64,000 nt of DNA from Reticulascus tulasneorum (Eukaryota; Ascomycota; Sordariomycetes; Glomerellales; Reticulascaceae), in the NCBI GenBank assembly GCA_001557505.1, contig LSAX01000001.1, forward strand, positions 4,278,001 to 4,342,000. Direction: 5' to 3'. Below, in pieces: positions 23,634 to 33,898 of this stretch. Position 1 is the first letter of the stretch. The number at the start of each line of letters is the position of its first letter. A program made the translations under genes and the position numbers. The notes below the pieces were generated by a model. The model saw only the letters and a list, made by a program, of their open reading frames with translations, made no database searches and was not told where the DNA came from.

Positions 23634-24916
23634 TCAGAGGTGGCAGACTTGATAAAGGTGGGAGTAAAGCTGGGCAAAACTGCTATTACCCTGTCCTGAT
23701 GATGGATGTCGTTGCATCAGACCCACCAAAGCCGAGGATGAGCTCCCTCTGGCCGTCAGGCATAAATCTTGAATCTAAGGCATCAACATTTCCTCCACCT
23801 AAAAAACGGCCCCACGAAAATCTCAAATCTTATCTTTTTTTCTTCTCTATATAAAATTTTACAACGCAAAAATAAACATTCAGGTTCTCAAATGAATTGA
23901 TGCGAGGCTCGCTTTATGCTGGGCCCAAGACCATTGAAATCTGGGGATATAGAATGGAGAAGAAAGCGCACAATCTTGGGTGCGGTGCTTCTCGGCCTTG
24001 ATCGGCCAGTGAGAAGGATCGCAATGATTGATCGTACATATCTACTACGAAACCGTTTGTTTTGTCAGGGGGACGAATGTAGCACGATTCTAGAGACGGA
24101 TGTCGGCCTTTGGCCAGTACTCGGCGGCTCTCTCTGCTGGAGGACTACTGATTCGTAGATGGCTCGTAAATCCTTTCACTCCAACGCGCCTGAGGTCATC
24201 TTTCGCATGGCTCCGTGTCGCAGCTTCTCCAGTATGCTCCAGAGAAGGACGAATACCTGGAATGATATCGCAGAAGCGTTTTCCTATCCAAACATAGCAC
24301 TTCTCAGGTGGAATCTCGTTCCCCATGCCCGTGACACATCTATATGCAGTACATAACGTGCACAGAGCTTCCACTTCTAGGTGATATACATCATCTACGA
24401 TTACAATGGTCCTACAACGGCGCCAAGGGCGAGTATCCTCCAAGAACAGATAATGCAGCAAAGGTGCATATCTCAAGGCATCACTTCACAATTATCAAAT
24501 CTGGTGGGAACAAGCAGTGTATTCCACTAACTACACGACGGGACATACGTCCACAGAAGCCTTCCAGCAGTCCTTGTAAACGCCGAGTGAGGCTTCAACC
24601 ACCATGGGCTAAGTATATTTCAAAAGAGCGGACGAACCGCCTTCAATCCGTGAAATCGATCGCCGTTCTCCACAGGCAACAGGCTGATCGGGAGAAGAAT
24701 GTAAAGTGTTGGTTTGTTTAGCGGTAGTCGTGAGTTGCTTTTCGTGTGAAGGTAGGTCGAGTTACATGGGCATGCGCAATATAAAACAAATGAGAAAGGT
24801 AATACCGAAGCCAGCTCGGGCTTGGAGCTTGGTAAGGTCCTGCCAACTACAAAGGGTGGTTAGTGATATGTCGTGGGAGGATCTGGCTGGACCAGGAGTG
24901 GAAAGACGGGCCATAC
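23634..24916. other. intergenic region of about 1.3 kb
   Basis: An AT-rich stretch at 23800-23880 lies next to the coiled-coil gene's promoter. Short open frames on both strands at 23916-24720 have no motif or paired splice sites. I see no supported gene or RNA. Confidence 0.4.
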
Positions 24917-25780
24917 TTATTCGAGACTCTCAATGAGGCTGCGAGCGGCATTCTGCATGGCGTGTAGATCACGAGTAGCCTTCCAGCACGGCTGGCCAGG
25001 CTTTCGGCACCATGGTTCCGGATCAGCATCCCGTTTCCAGCACGGCTGGCCAGGCTTGGTACACCACGGTTCGGGCTCACGCTTGGCAATGGGATCGAAT
25101 TCTCTAGCAGCCAGATCCTCTGACTCGCCGATTGCCTCAGCCAGTGCCTCCGCCGCGCGTTTGGCCTTCCAGCACGGCTGTCCGGGCTTGACGCACCATC
25201 TCTTGTCCTCGCCGTGGACATCACGCTTCTCCTTCCAGCAGGGCTGACCAGGTTTCGTACACCAGGGATCAGCCTCAGCTTCCGGCATCGCCTCGCGCTT
25301 GGCGACAGGAGTGGTGTCTTCGGCAAAGCGCTTTTCCATGGCGAGCGCTTGATAGTACTGGAAGGAATCGGCTTGAGAAGCTGCGACAATGTTGGCGAGC
25401 TCGTCAAGGGAGCGCTTGGCCATGAACGCAGCGCCGCCCTCGGAGTGTGAGAGGAGAGCTTCGGGGGATCGTTCAAGAAGAGAGCCGGAAGAGGCGAGGG
25501 CGTCGCTGAAAGCTTCGGCAGCGCGCTTGGCCTTCCAGCATGGCTGGCCGGGCTTTCGGCACCAAGGTTCTGCCTCAGCGGCACGCTTTTCACGCCAGCA
25601 GGGCTGTCCTGGCTTAGTGCACCACGGGTTTGGCTCTGGCTCTGGCTCGGGGAGAGCCTCGCGCTTGTCCTTCCAGCATGGCTGTCCTGGTTTAGTGCAC
25701 CACGGGTCTGCCTCAGGGTTGGCAATGGCAGCGGCGCTGACGGCGGCCGCGAGGAGGGAAACTGTTGCAAGGAACTTCAT
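24917..25780 (-). CDS. ppg1: alpha-factor-type mating pheromone precursor, seven peptide copies
   Basis: Secreted peptide precursor of 287 residues with a signal peptide (MKFLATVSLLAAAVSA). Seven copies of a decapeptide occur. The core WCTKPGQPCW is present four times, WCRKPGQPCW twice and WCVKPGQPCW once. Copies are followed by Kex2-type basic sites (KDKR, REKR, KAKR, KEKR, KAKR, KR). The last copy is followed by KATR, which lacks the Lys-Arg pair. Spacers carry EA, EP and DP dipeptides suited to removal by a Ste13-type dipeptidyl aminopeptidase. A non-pheromone spacer of about 115 residues separates copies 3 and 4. The WC...PCW pattern and GQPC centre match ascomycete alpha pheromones recognised by the Ste2/Pre-2 receptor. 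I chose the ATG at 25780 because the open frame upstream lacks a signal sequence. Single exon. Confidence 0.95.
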   Translation of the reverse strand: MKFLATVSLLAAAVSAAAIANPEADPWCTKPGQPCWKDKREALPEPEPEPNPWCTKPGQPCWREKRAAEAEPWCRKPGQPCWKAKRAAEAFSDALASSGSLLERSPEALLSHSEGGAAFMAKRSLDELANIVAASQADSFQYYQALAMEKRFAEDTTPVAKREAMPEAEADPWCTKPGQPCWKEKRDVHGEDKRWCVKPGQPCWKAKRAAEALAEAIGESEDLAAREFDPIAKREPEPWCTKPGQPCWKRDADPEPWCRKPGQPCWKATRDLHAMQNAARSLIESLE

Positions 25781-25970
25781 CTTGTCTTGTATTGTCTGGA
25801 TGGTATGTCCCTGTAAGGGCGTAAAGGCTGACTTGACGATCGACTCGTTGTCGTGTATGGTTTTTGTCTGAAGGTAGAGGACTGTCAAAGTGGATGGACC
25901 TTCACTTGTCTGGATTGAACGAGTGTCGAGGGAAGAGAAGATATAGCAGGTAGGGAGCCGTGAACAGCTT

Positions 25971-25977
25971 CTTTATA
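25971..25977 (-). promoter_or_regulatory. TATA box of the pheromone precursor gene
   Basis: TATAAAG on the reverse strand, about 190 bases before the ATG at 25780, in an otherwise gene-free stretch. Confidence 0.5.
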
Positions 25978-25980
25978 TCT

Positions 25981-27487
25981 AGATTTGCTTATTGATGGTT
26001 GTTCAGGCAATTGTGCTCAATAGAGAGCTAGTGGTTGTTCCTGAGGATAGCCATCATCCCACCAGAAACCACACTTGAACAAGCAAACGACCAGTGGCGT
26101 GCACCTGGCCAAGCCTCAATCAAGCAGTATTAGGGAGACAGTTCCTTAAACTGTTTGGTCACGCGAGAATTCACAAAGCCATCGTGGTGCAGATGATAGT
26201 TCACTATGCGGGTGTCGAGGCCTGCAAGGCGCACGGGAAAACCAAGTGGTGTCTATTGAAGCCTTGTTCAGGCGAACGATATGAGCTGGATTCGAAGTGA
26301 ACAGACCGGCTGAATCACAAAGCCTCTCAAAGATATCATGCTCCATGTTCGACGGGCTGGCAGCCTTGGACTTAGTATCTTCTTGGATATCTGAGCTAGG
26401 GTGCCCGGCGAGCAAGGATATCCTGTGCCCAATCTCTCAAGCCGTGCCTCTCACCGAGTCTTTGATTGGAGATTTTACACCTTACCAAGCTCATGAGATT
26501 CTTGTTCAAAGAAAAATGAAATTCGATATTGGCGGTTTGTGGGGACGTCCAATGGATCTTATTGAGCCTCAATTGACACCCGAAATAGGAAAGGGGCAGC
26601 CATTGTGGGTTGGAGGGGTGGTCACCCTGGCGCCGGGAGAAAGAGACGGGAATTTATGCACAAGGACCACCATATCACACGAGCGTACCTGTATGTGGAC
26701 AGAACTACTGTGCCCTGCAGACTCGGCGCCCGTTGTCGTGCAGTCAACGTATGTGCTGGATCTCGATCAATCGGCGATACAACGAATGTCTCGTGTCGCC
26801 TAAGTTGAGTATGGGCAAAAGTTGCGACTGAAAAAGAAGACCGAGAGTGACCAATGCGGATTAAATCGAAGATTGTGCCCGTCGGTGCTGCTGCATTTCA
26901 TGCTCATTTTTAAGGGTGGCAATAGAGTTCGCTACTCTCGAGTTTGATGGTGGTACGGAAGAGTTACGACATGCTAATTCGTAACAGCTGATCAGGAGTT
27001 CAAAGATTGCAAGACATCCTTATGTGAAAGCTCTTCTTAATCCATGCACCGCTCAATTAACTTCGTGGAAGACAAGGTCTAGAACACTTCGGACGCGAGA
27101 CCCAAAGCGATATTCAATAGGTAGTCAGCAGTCTACGAGGCTGGAATTGCTCGGCAGCTTGTCGTTGCTGGACATCGGCAGACGCAACTTGCCCACAAAT
27201 CCACACCCACTTGCATAGCCTTGCCTGAACTGCCGACGAAAGACTCCTGAAGAATCTCATTTCGCGGCGATTTGTTCTGCTCAGCTGCAGCGCTCTCGGG
27301 TCATGGGACCCGAGAACCGGTGGTGTAGCTGGGCTGCTCGCCGGTCGAGGTCCGATGTTTCTCTACAGTATTTTGGTTCGTTCTTGGCCAAAAGAAAAAG
27401 GCGTCAGGATCAATGAATTCATATTAATCTAAATTATGATGTGTAATTCTGTCAGACCTGCGTTCCTCAAGATACGATGTCTCGCAC
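25981..27487. other. intergenic region of about 1.5 kb
   Basis: Upstream of the pheromone gene and downstream of the phytase gene. A forward open frame of 168 codons (26297-26803) shows no recognisable domain, signal peptide or splice context, so I do not call it a gene. Nothing else is seen. Confidence 0.4.
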
Positions 27488-29857
27488 CTACGCTCGAGGG
27501 TCCCAGTTCTCGTCCACCTCATCCAGAAGCTTCAGCTCCTTCAGCGGCTCCGCCCCGAGTATCCTCTCTAAGCTGATCATCTTGAAGCTCGCCTCGTTAC
27601 TCGTGCCTCCTTCCGCGAGCTCGTTCGCATCATCGTGGACAACTACCAGCCCATGCGGGAAGTCTTTGCCTAGAGCTGCGCCGACCGCGGTGATGCCGTC
27701 AGTGTTGGTTACGCCATCGATTTTGGCATCTGCAGACTTGACGATTGTGAAGGTGGTAACGTATTCATGAGGGATCGCTCGCCGGTACACATTGTAGGCA
27801 CTGACACCCTGGCAGGAAACCAGGATGAACCCCTCGTCTGGGTTTGAGCCGAATACCAATGTCACGCCCTCGACATCCGCGTACAGATGGCCATCGCCGA
27901 CAAATGCAACCAAGACACCTGGCTCGATGGAGTCAGGTTCGGCGTCGTATCGCCAGAGCGCAGATGGTTCTTCTCCGATGAGGATCCAGCCGTTCTCCTC
28001 GTCTGTCACACACCCTTCGACCTGGCCACCAGACCCACCTTGGAAATCCCGAACCAGGGTTGTTTCTAGAGTGCCGTCTGGAGTCGAAGTGAGCTCGTAT
28101 TGAAGATACCTTGCTGACTTTTCGTTGACGAAAAGGTACTGTTTGCCGCTCTTCGGTGACCTATAAACACAGGATCCGTAGACGGTGAAATCTTCCACCA
28201 CAGGCTGGCTGCCACCAGGAACTGTTGCCAACGTTCCATTTGAGGCCATTTCAAACAGGCTGTTTACAATGTTAGCTCTTGTGCATTAAAAACGAGTATG
28301 GCAGCCTCACCAGAGAGTGTCGTCTTCACGGCACGCTGCAAAGGTAAGGTCAATCTTGCGATCCCCTGCCTGAAACCCGTAGATGATATCCACATTGTTG
28401 GGCTCTCCCGCCGCAATGGTTTGCAGCAGCTTGCCGGTCAGGTCAAAGACGCCCAAACCAGCACCTTCAGTAGACTTTGTGGTTGTGATGATTCGGGAAT
28501 CTTCTGGCGATATGGGAGATATCCAAATCGCGGGGTCATCTCCGTCACCACCATTCTGGTCTGTCTCGTATGATGGCTCCACCAGTATGAAAGAGCAGTG
28601 CAAGCCGCCCCATCCCGCCTCGCACTGGCAGGTATTTGGTCCCACGCACTTCCCGTTACCTGAGCAGTCATCCGTGCACTGAAACGTATCGCATGCTTCG
28701 CCGGTGAATCCGGCGAAACAGGAGCACTTGGGCCCGCTCTTCTGGCAGTAGCCGCTTTTGGAGCAGTCACTACAGATGGTGGAACGAGCTCGGCAACCGA
28801 TCTGGATACGAGGATCATAATCAGTATTGACAGATACACCAAGCTCTTGGATTGCACCGTCCAAGGAGCTAAGACCGAAACCAGCGACATCCTCCGCTTC
28901 GATTGCGTAAGCAATTGCCCCGCTGGGATATTTCGAAGTCGAGGCTTGAAAGATGCTGAGCCCTTGAATTTCAATATCTTCTAGGCCAGACAACTCCAAT
29001 GTGCCTAGAAGCACGAAAGGATACTCGTAAACAGCAATTATGCTCTCTTCAGCAACAAAGATATAGTCCTTGCCTGATGTCTTGGACACGTAAACAGCTA
29101 CACCAGTCACATCCTCTTCTGCTTCTCCAATCTTGGAGATCTCCGGAGCGGCAGTTGACTCTGCGAGAGAGAAAACGTAGATGTCTTTGTCATCATCCGC
29201 CGAAAGAAACATGATCGCTTCTGACTGTGAGACAGCACATCCTGAAGCCTCCACTGGCAGATCAAGCGTTTGCACCTATGTATGTGAGTATCATTCTGCT
29301 TCAGCAATCTTCGAACTCATCAGGCAACGTACCTCAAGAATCTCAACCGAGTCACCATCCTCTCGAACTAGAAACTGAACAGCCTGCTTCTTCCCAAAGA
29401 GAAAGAGATATTGGTTGGCACTCTTAGCCTTCCAAGAGCAGAGGGCCGACCAGTCACCGAGAGCCTTGAACTGAGCAGCCTCGATCTCGACGAAACCCGG
29501 AAGCTCGAAGGCTCGAAGGAGAGACTCGGGCTGGGCAATCGTAATGGCAAGATCCAGGCCAGCGATGTCGTAGACAGTGGTGACCAACTTCGTCCGGCCT
29601 GTCATCAAGGCCTTGATCTCCGGAAGTGGGGACTCGCCATCCAGATCCCAGGCGTGAAAGCCGCCGGTCGCAGCACCACCATCGTTGCCGAAGAGCAGGG
29701 GCTGAGACTTCGAATAGTATACAGCAGTCCAATCTGATTCGATTTCAGTCGTGAGAGCTGTTACATTGACCTCGGTCTCGATTGCTGCTGCAACGAGGCA
29801 TGGCTGTAGAGCAGTTGCAACGAAGGCAGCCAAAACCGAGAGATACTTCAAGCCCAT
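27488..29857 (-). CDS. secreted beta-propeller phytase (3-phytase family) with EGF-like insert
   Basis: Predicted extracellular phosphatase releasing phosphate from phytate. Three reverse-strand exons, 29857-29333, 29275-28311 and 28259-27488, encode 753 residues. A signal peptide (LSVLAAFVATALQPCLVAA) starts the protein. Residues about 25-340 form a first, diverged propeller-like half. A Cys-rich segment at about 342-399 (SGYCQKSGPKCSC, CSGNGKCVGPNTCQCEAGW) is EGF-like. Residues about 410-753 are the better-conserved phytase propeller, with DGDDPAIWI, TGKLLQTI and NNVDIIYGF. It also carries EGCVTDEENGWILIGEE and GDGHLYADVEGVTL, the acidic loops that bind calcium and phosphate. Both introns (57 and 51 bases) keep phase. 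Donors are GTACGT and GTGAGG. The catalytic half is presumed to be the second one. Confidence 0.9.
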
Positions 29858-32800
29858 GGTGGTCAACTGGGTTTCGTAGAAATCGGAGAATGCGAATTGG
29901 CACGGCAAGCTAGCCCAAAAGGCCGCTCGATGGGCTGACTGTTTCTTTAACATCTCAAATGTTTTCCACGTCGAGGCCCGGTACTGCCCACCAGGGGTGC
30001 AACCATGGTGATTCCAGGGGTTCGTATGCAGGTTCGGTCCCTTCCATGCATATTCTCCAAACCATTCCTCGGCAGCTCACCGAGATGCCCATGCAATCGC
30101 GGGAACGGGACAGATTCATAGCTTAGTCCGTCGAAAGATCACCGCGTGGAGGATCTACAGCATTGGATTGGTGGGCTTGAGTTCGGCCTGGAGTTGCCTA
30201 CCTATTCCGGCGAATGTGGGCGTGACGCACGTGTTTTTGAAGAGTGCCAATATCACAGTGGCAAATGCATGGGTACTGTGCGGGACTTGGCAACAAGAGA
30301 AGGGAACTGCGAATTATCAAAGACTAGACGCTTCAAGTGCATAATGCTATTGCTGTAGCTATTATTCAGAGACATAACTCGATGCTTCATGATTTGAAAT
30401 CCGTCCAATACATGCTTATGATCCTGTCGATCTCAAGGAGGAGGGGCTGCCCACCTCACACGCACATCGACTTCAGCGTACTCCCGTCGTTTAGCATTCA
30501 CTTCATTGAGCATTATCAATTCCAGTCGACCGAGGTGTAACCCATTACCCACGTCCAGCAAGCGTCTCAAGTCCGGTGTATGGGGCCCTGCATTATGATA
30601 TATAAATCGCCCGTGAAGCAGATCCACAAGGTCACCGCAATAAAAGATGAATGGAGATGCCACGAGCTCTTGGTCATGCTGCAGTGGTCTGTCCTCGATA
30701 AAAATGAACTAGGCCCTGTGCCATTCACAGCCAGTAGCTCTGAATTTTGCTCTCTTCCACAATTGTTTGCAGCTTTGTAGATGTCATACACGCTGAAATG
30801 CGAACCATGGAGCCACGTCATCTGGGCTGGACTGCGAACCTAGTAGCATACTACACAGAAAGCCAGCGCCATTTCCAACCTCGAATCCCGGGTGGCCTGA
30901 ATCATGCCTATACTGCGGCAGTGTGTATGGAGATGAGGGAGAAGTTGGGGAACAGGGAAAAGGTGAACGGCAACGCTTAGAATACAGATGACCACCACCA
31001 TCTAGATTGAGTAAAAATGGACCGGTCCCAAGCGCATTCTCCGGATACTCTAAGCTGCGAATCATCCGAAACACCACAAGGGCGTCAAGGGCGACAGAAT
31101 TAACACGACTAGAATACCGACACCTAAGCATGGCCAACTGCAACCCACTCCTGCAAATCCGGGGACGCCTCCTGGGCCCCGGGAACCTGGAGAGGGTCAG
31201 TTCCGACGAGCTGGCGTTTATCGATATCGGCAACTCGCAGGCCACAATTGGGCAAGATTACCTATGTGGTTGTGCAGAACGGACAGAAGGTGAGCGGCCA
31301 TGCGACGAGAGTGCTGACAGCGTGAGCTGTCTCGCATGTGAACGCGGCAGGTGTGCCTCATATGTAAGGAGGGAGAGCAACAAGACGTGATTGGTAGTCG
31401 AAAGAAGAAGAAGCAATCTTCTCATCGTTGAATGTAGACGCAGCCTCTGCACCAAGGCCGTCCCCACACATCTGTAGATGCCCTCCCTCAGGCCACACCC
31501 TGGAACTGTTCCATAACAAGTGGATCAGCACCCCAGGTCACCCGCAACTCCTCCAGCCTCGCTCCGTCGGGACTCGCAATCCCAGATGCAGTTGTAGTTC
31601 AGAGACACGCACCTCCATCTCCAAGGCAGGAGAAAACAAGAAAAGGGGGTTGCCGCTGCCACGGCGCCGCGCAGCGCTTGAGAGAGAAACTAAGGTACCC
31701 TCTGGCCAAAGGTCACCGCCGAAGGATCAAAAAGAGACGCGCGGTTGGACAAGAGAACCCATTGTATGCTCCCTCCCTCACGAGGGAAACTTACTTAGGT
31801 AGTAAGGTGGCGCAGAGCGAGTAACGCGCGGCAAGCATCGACGGAGCAATTGAGACACCTTCCGAATTTGTCACTGGCAATATGGGATCGGTCAAACGAA
31901 AAGTACCGCCGGCAGAGCAGGATTTGCTCCGTGCCCATTGTCGCAAGGCTCCGCGCACCAGTATTGTCGAGGATGGCGCAAAAACGCCCATTGTTACACA
32001 ACTTACCCAACATAGGCACGCCAAACGCACCACCATCGTAGCGCGCGCGCAACAACTCGGCCCCCAACTCCCCCTCCCCCTCCGACCTCCCAAACATTCA
32101 GTCCGCGCACTCCAAAACACCATCGTGTGATGTTGTCTCCTCTTTGTTGCCTTATTGCCTCGTTCTCCTGCGTTAGCCCATCTACCTCCCTCGTCCCAGA
32201 CGAACCACCGATTTCCCGCCCGAGACATACCAGTGGCCCGGCCCCACCGACCACTTAGCTCTCTCATGGGCCACATGTTGGATGTCATTGGTGACCAAAT
32301 GATCAAATTCTGGTGCCTGATTGGAACAGAGATAGATTCCGGCGGCATTTCGTCATGCCAAGAGCAAGGCAACTCTTTGGATGGGAGAGGGAAGTTTGAG
32401 AAAGTACAGTACCAGCGTCCCGGAGACAAGAAAATGTGTGTGCCTTCGAGCGGGCCATTACTCTGGCAAGATTCGGAACTTGCGAAGCCGGATACCTAGG
32501 CCGTTCAAACTAGGACTACTGTGCTAAGAAGTTTCTACTCCAAGCCAGGAGGCCGAGGAGGGCGGCAGCGTAATTGAGGCTCTAGACGCCGCTCTCGACT
32601 GATCCTTCCTCAATACACGAATGACGTTGAGACTTACGCGTTTGGGCCACGGAATCACGAGGCCGCCGTTTGTTTTGCCTGGCCCAATGCTCTGCAATAG
32701 AAGCTAAGTACTTCTACCGAACCTTCTCTGAGTCACCCAAGGCTACGGTTCGTGGGAGCGGCCCATTTCAAACCCTCCGTACCAATACTGCAGCCGGTAC

Positions 32801-33240
32801 CTTTTTTCACAGCCACCACGAAGGCTTAGACCCATAGTTCTCTCTGCATCATCTCCCATTAAGACACTGGCACACCGACGCACCTTATCGATAGGCGGTG
32901 CCTCGGTTTCAGGGGTCGCTCTCTCCAGCCACTCCCGCCAAGTGTGGTTAAGGGAGGACACCCACTAACTCGCTGCTGCCGACGTTGACATGTCTTCCCA
33001 GCGATATCATTTGTCCATGTCTGGCAACCTCAACTGTTATATTTGGGGACAACTTGTTTCAAGGTCGAGAGGCTCCCGGAGGAACGTCCACGCCGCACCG
33101 GGAGGACACACAAAGAATCCATGCGAAGCATTCTGAATGTGGTGAGGCATGGAGAGTATAAGAAGTCAACGTTTCCCACTGCCTTTGCTGGCGGGAGACA
33201 AGGCCAAGAAAAGCAAAAGCTAGAAGAGAAAGGCGCTGCA
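29858..33240. other. gene-poor region of about 3.4 kb
   Basis: Includes the phytase promoter. Several open frames of 60-210 codons exist on both strands (for example 30784-31245 and 31791-32429), but all are Arg/Ser/Pro-rich, overlap one another and lack motifs. No RNA gene, repeat or transposon end recognised. Confidence 0.4.
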
Positions 33241-33246
33241 TATAAC
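33241..33246 (+). promoter_or_regulatory. TATA-like element
   Basis: TATAAC about 90 bases before the ATG at 33335, followed by a CT-rich then A-rich leader, the usual arrangement of a fungal core promoter. Confidence 0.35.
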
Positions 33247-33334
33247 GCAGTCTCGAGTTTCATATCCTCTTTCCTTATCTTTCGTCATCACAACTTTGCA
33301 AACACGACCAAGCTCATTGTCAAGATAAACCATA

Positions 33335-33898
33335 ATGACCGAGGACAACAGAAGGTACTACGCCGAAGGCACAAGCCCGGAGTGGATCAACATGAGCAGA
33401 CCCTACGAAAATGTCCCGGCAACTGACAGTTGGATGTATGCCTACCCACAACATTGCGGCCGGACCCCAATGGAAGATGCCTTGATAACAAGATACCGCG
33501 AGGATCCGTTCGACGACATCGCCGCCATCAGAAATGACGGATACAGATCCGTGGCGCAAGAGACAGCCGGCAACTCTGGACGCCGATCATATGCACTCTC
33601 CGCAGCGGAGGTGGAGTTCGATGAGAGGGACCTCTCGGTTGCGAGGGGTGAACAGTCAACCCGAGAACAGTCAACTCGAGCATCGAGCGCACCACTCCCA
33701 GGACCCGAGACTCTTCAAGGTGTAGGCGATTGGTTCAAGCTCAGCGACGAGCTTGGCTGCCATGAAATTGGAAGATCGCAGCCCTTGGTCGTGCCCAAGC
33801 GCAAGAAAGGAGAGGTGTCGGGGGGGCGGCAGGGCAAAAAAAGGCAGAAACGAGGCGACGACAGGGAGTCTTCGTCAGGCAAAACGAACCGGCGATGA
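33335..33898 (+). CDS. hypothetical small basic-tailed protein
   Basis: Unrecognised single-exon protein of 187 residues. The N-terminal half is Tyr- and acid-rich (RRYYAEGTSPEWINMSRPYE). The middle has a direct EQSTREQSTRASS repeat. The C-terminus is a Lys/Arg-rich tail (PKRKKGE, GKKRQKRGDDRESS) that could be a nuclear localisation signal. There is no signal peptide or membrane segment. The ATG follows a plausible leader ending CATA, with a TATA-like element upstream. It stands alone in a gene-poor stretch. It could be a lineage-specific gene or a chance frame. Confidence 0.45.
   Translation: MTEDNRRYYAEGTSPEWINMSRPYENVPATDSWMYAYPQHCGRTPMEDALITRYREDPFDDIAAIRNDGYRSVAQETAGNSGRRSYALSAAEVEFDERDLSVARGEQSTREQSTRASSAPLPGPETLQGVGDWFKLSDELGCHEIGRSQPLVVPKRKKGEVSGGRQGKKRQKRGDDRESSSGKTNRR

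Noticed and set aside
23960..24040. Possible small nuclear RNA, because of a TCTCGGCCTTGATCGGC-like hairpin
   Set aside because: It resembles U2 snRNA only over a few bases and lacks the rest of the conserved sequence.
26297..26803. Forward open frame of 168 codons
   Set aside because: No recognisable domain, signal peptide or splice partner. Length is within chance for this region.
29858..29953. Upstream in-frame Met for the phytase
   Set aside because: It would place 32 residues before a clear signal peptide. The Met at 29857 begins the hydrophobic leader directly.
31791..32429. Reverse open frame of 212 codons
   Set aside because: Trp/Arg/Ser-rich composition typical of antisense or GC-skewed noncoding DNA, overlapped by several other open frames, with no motif.
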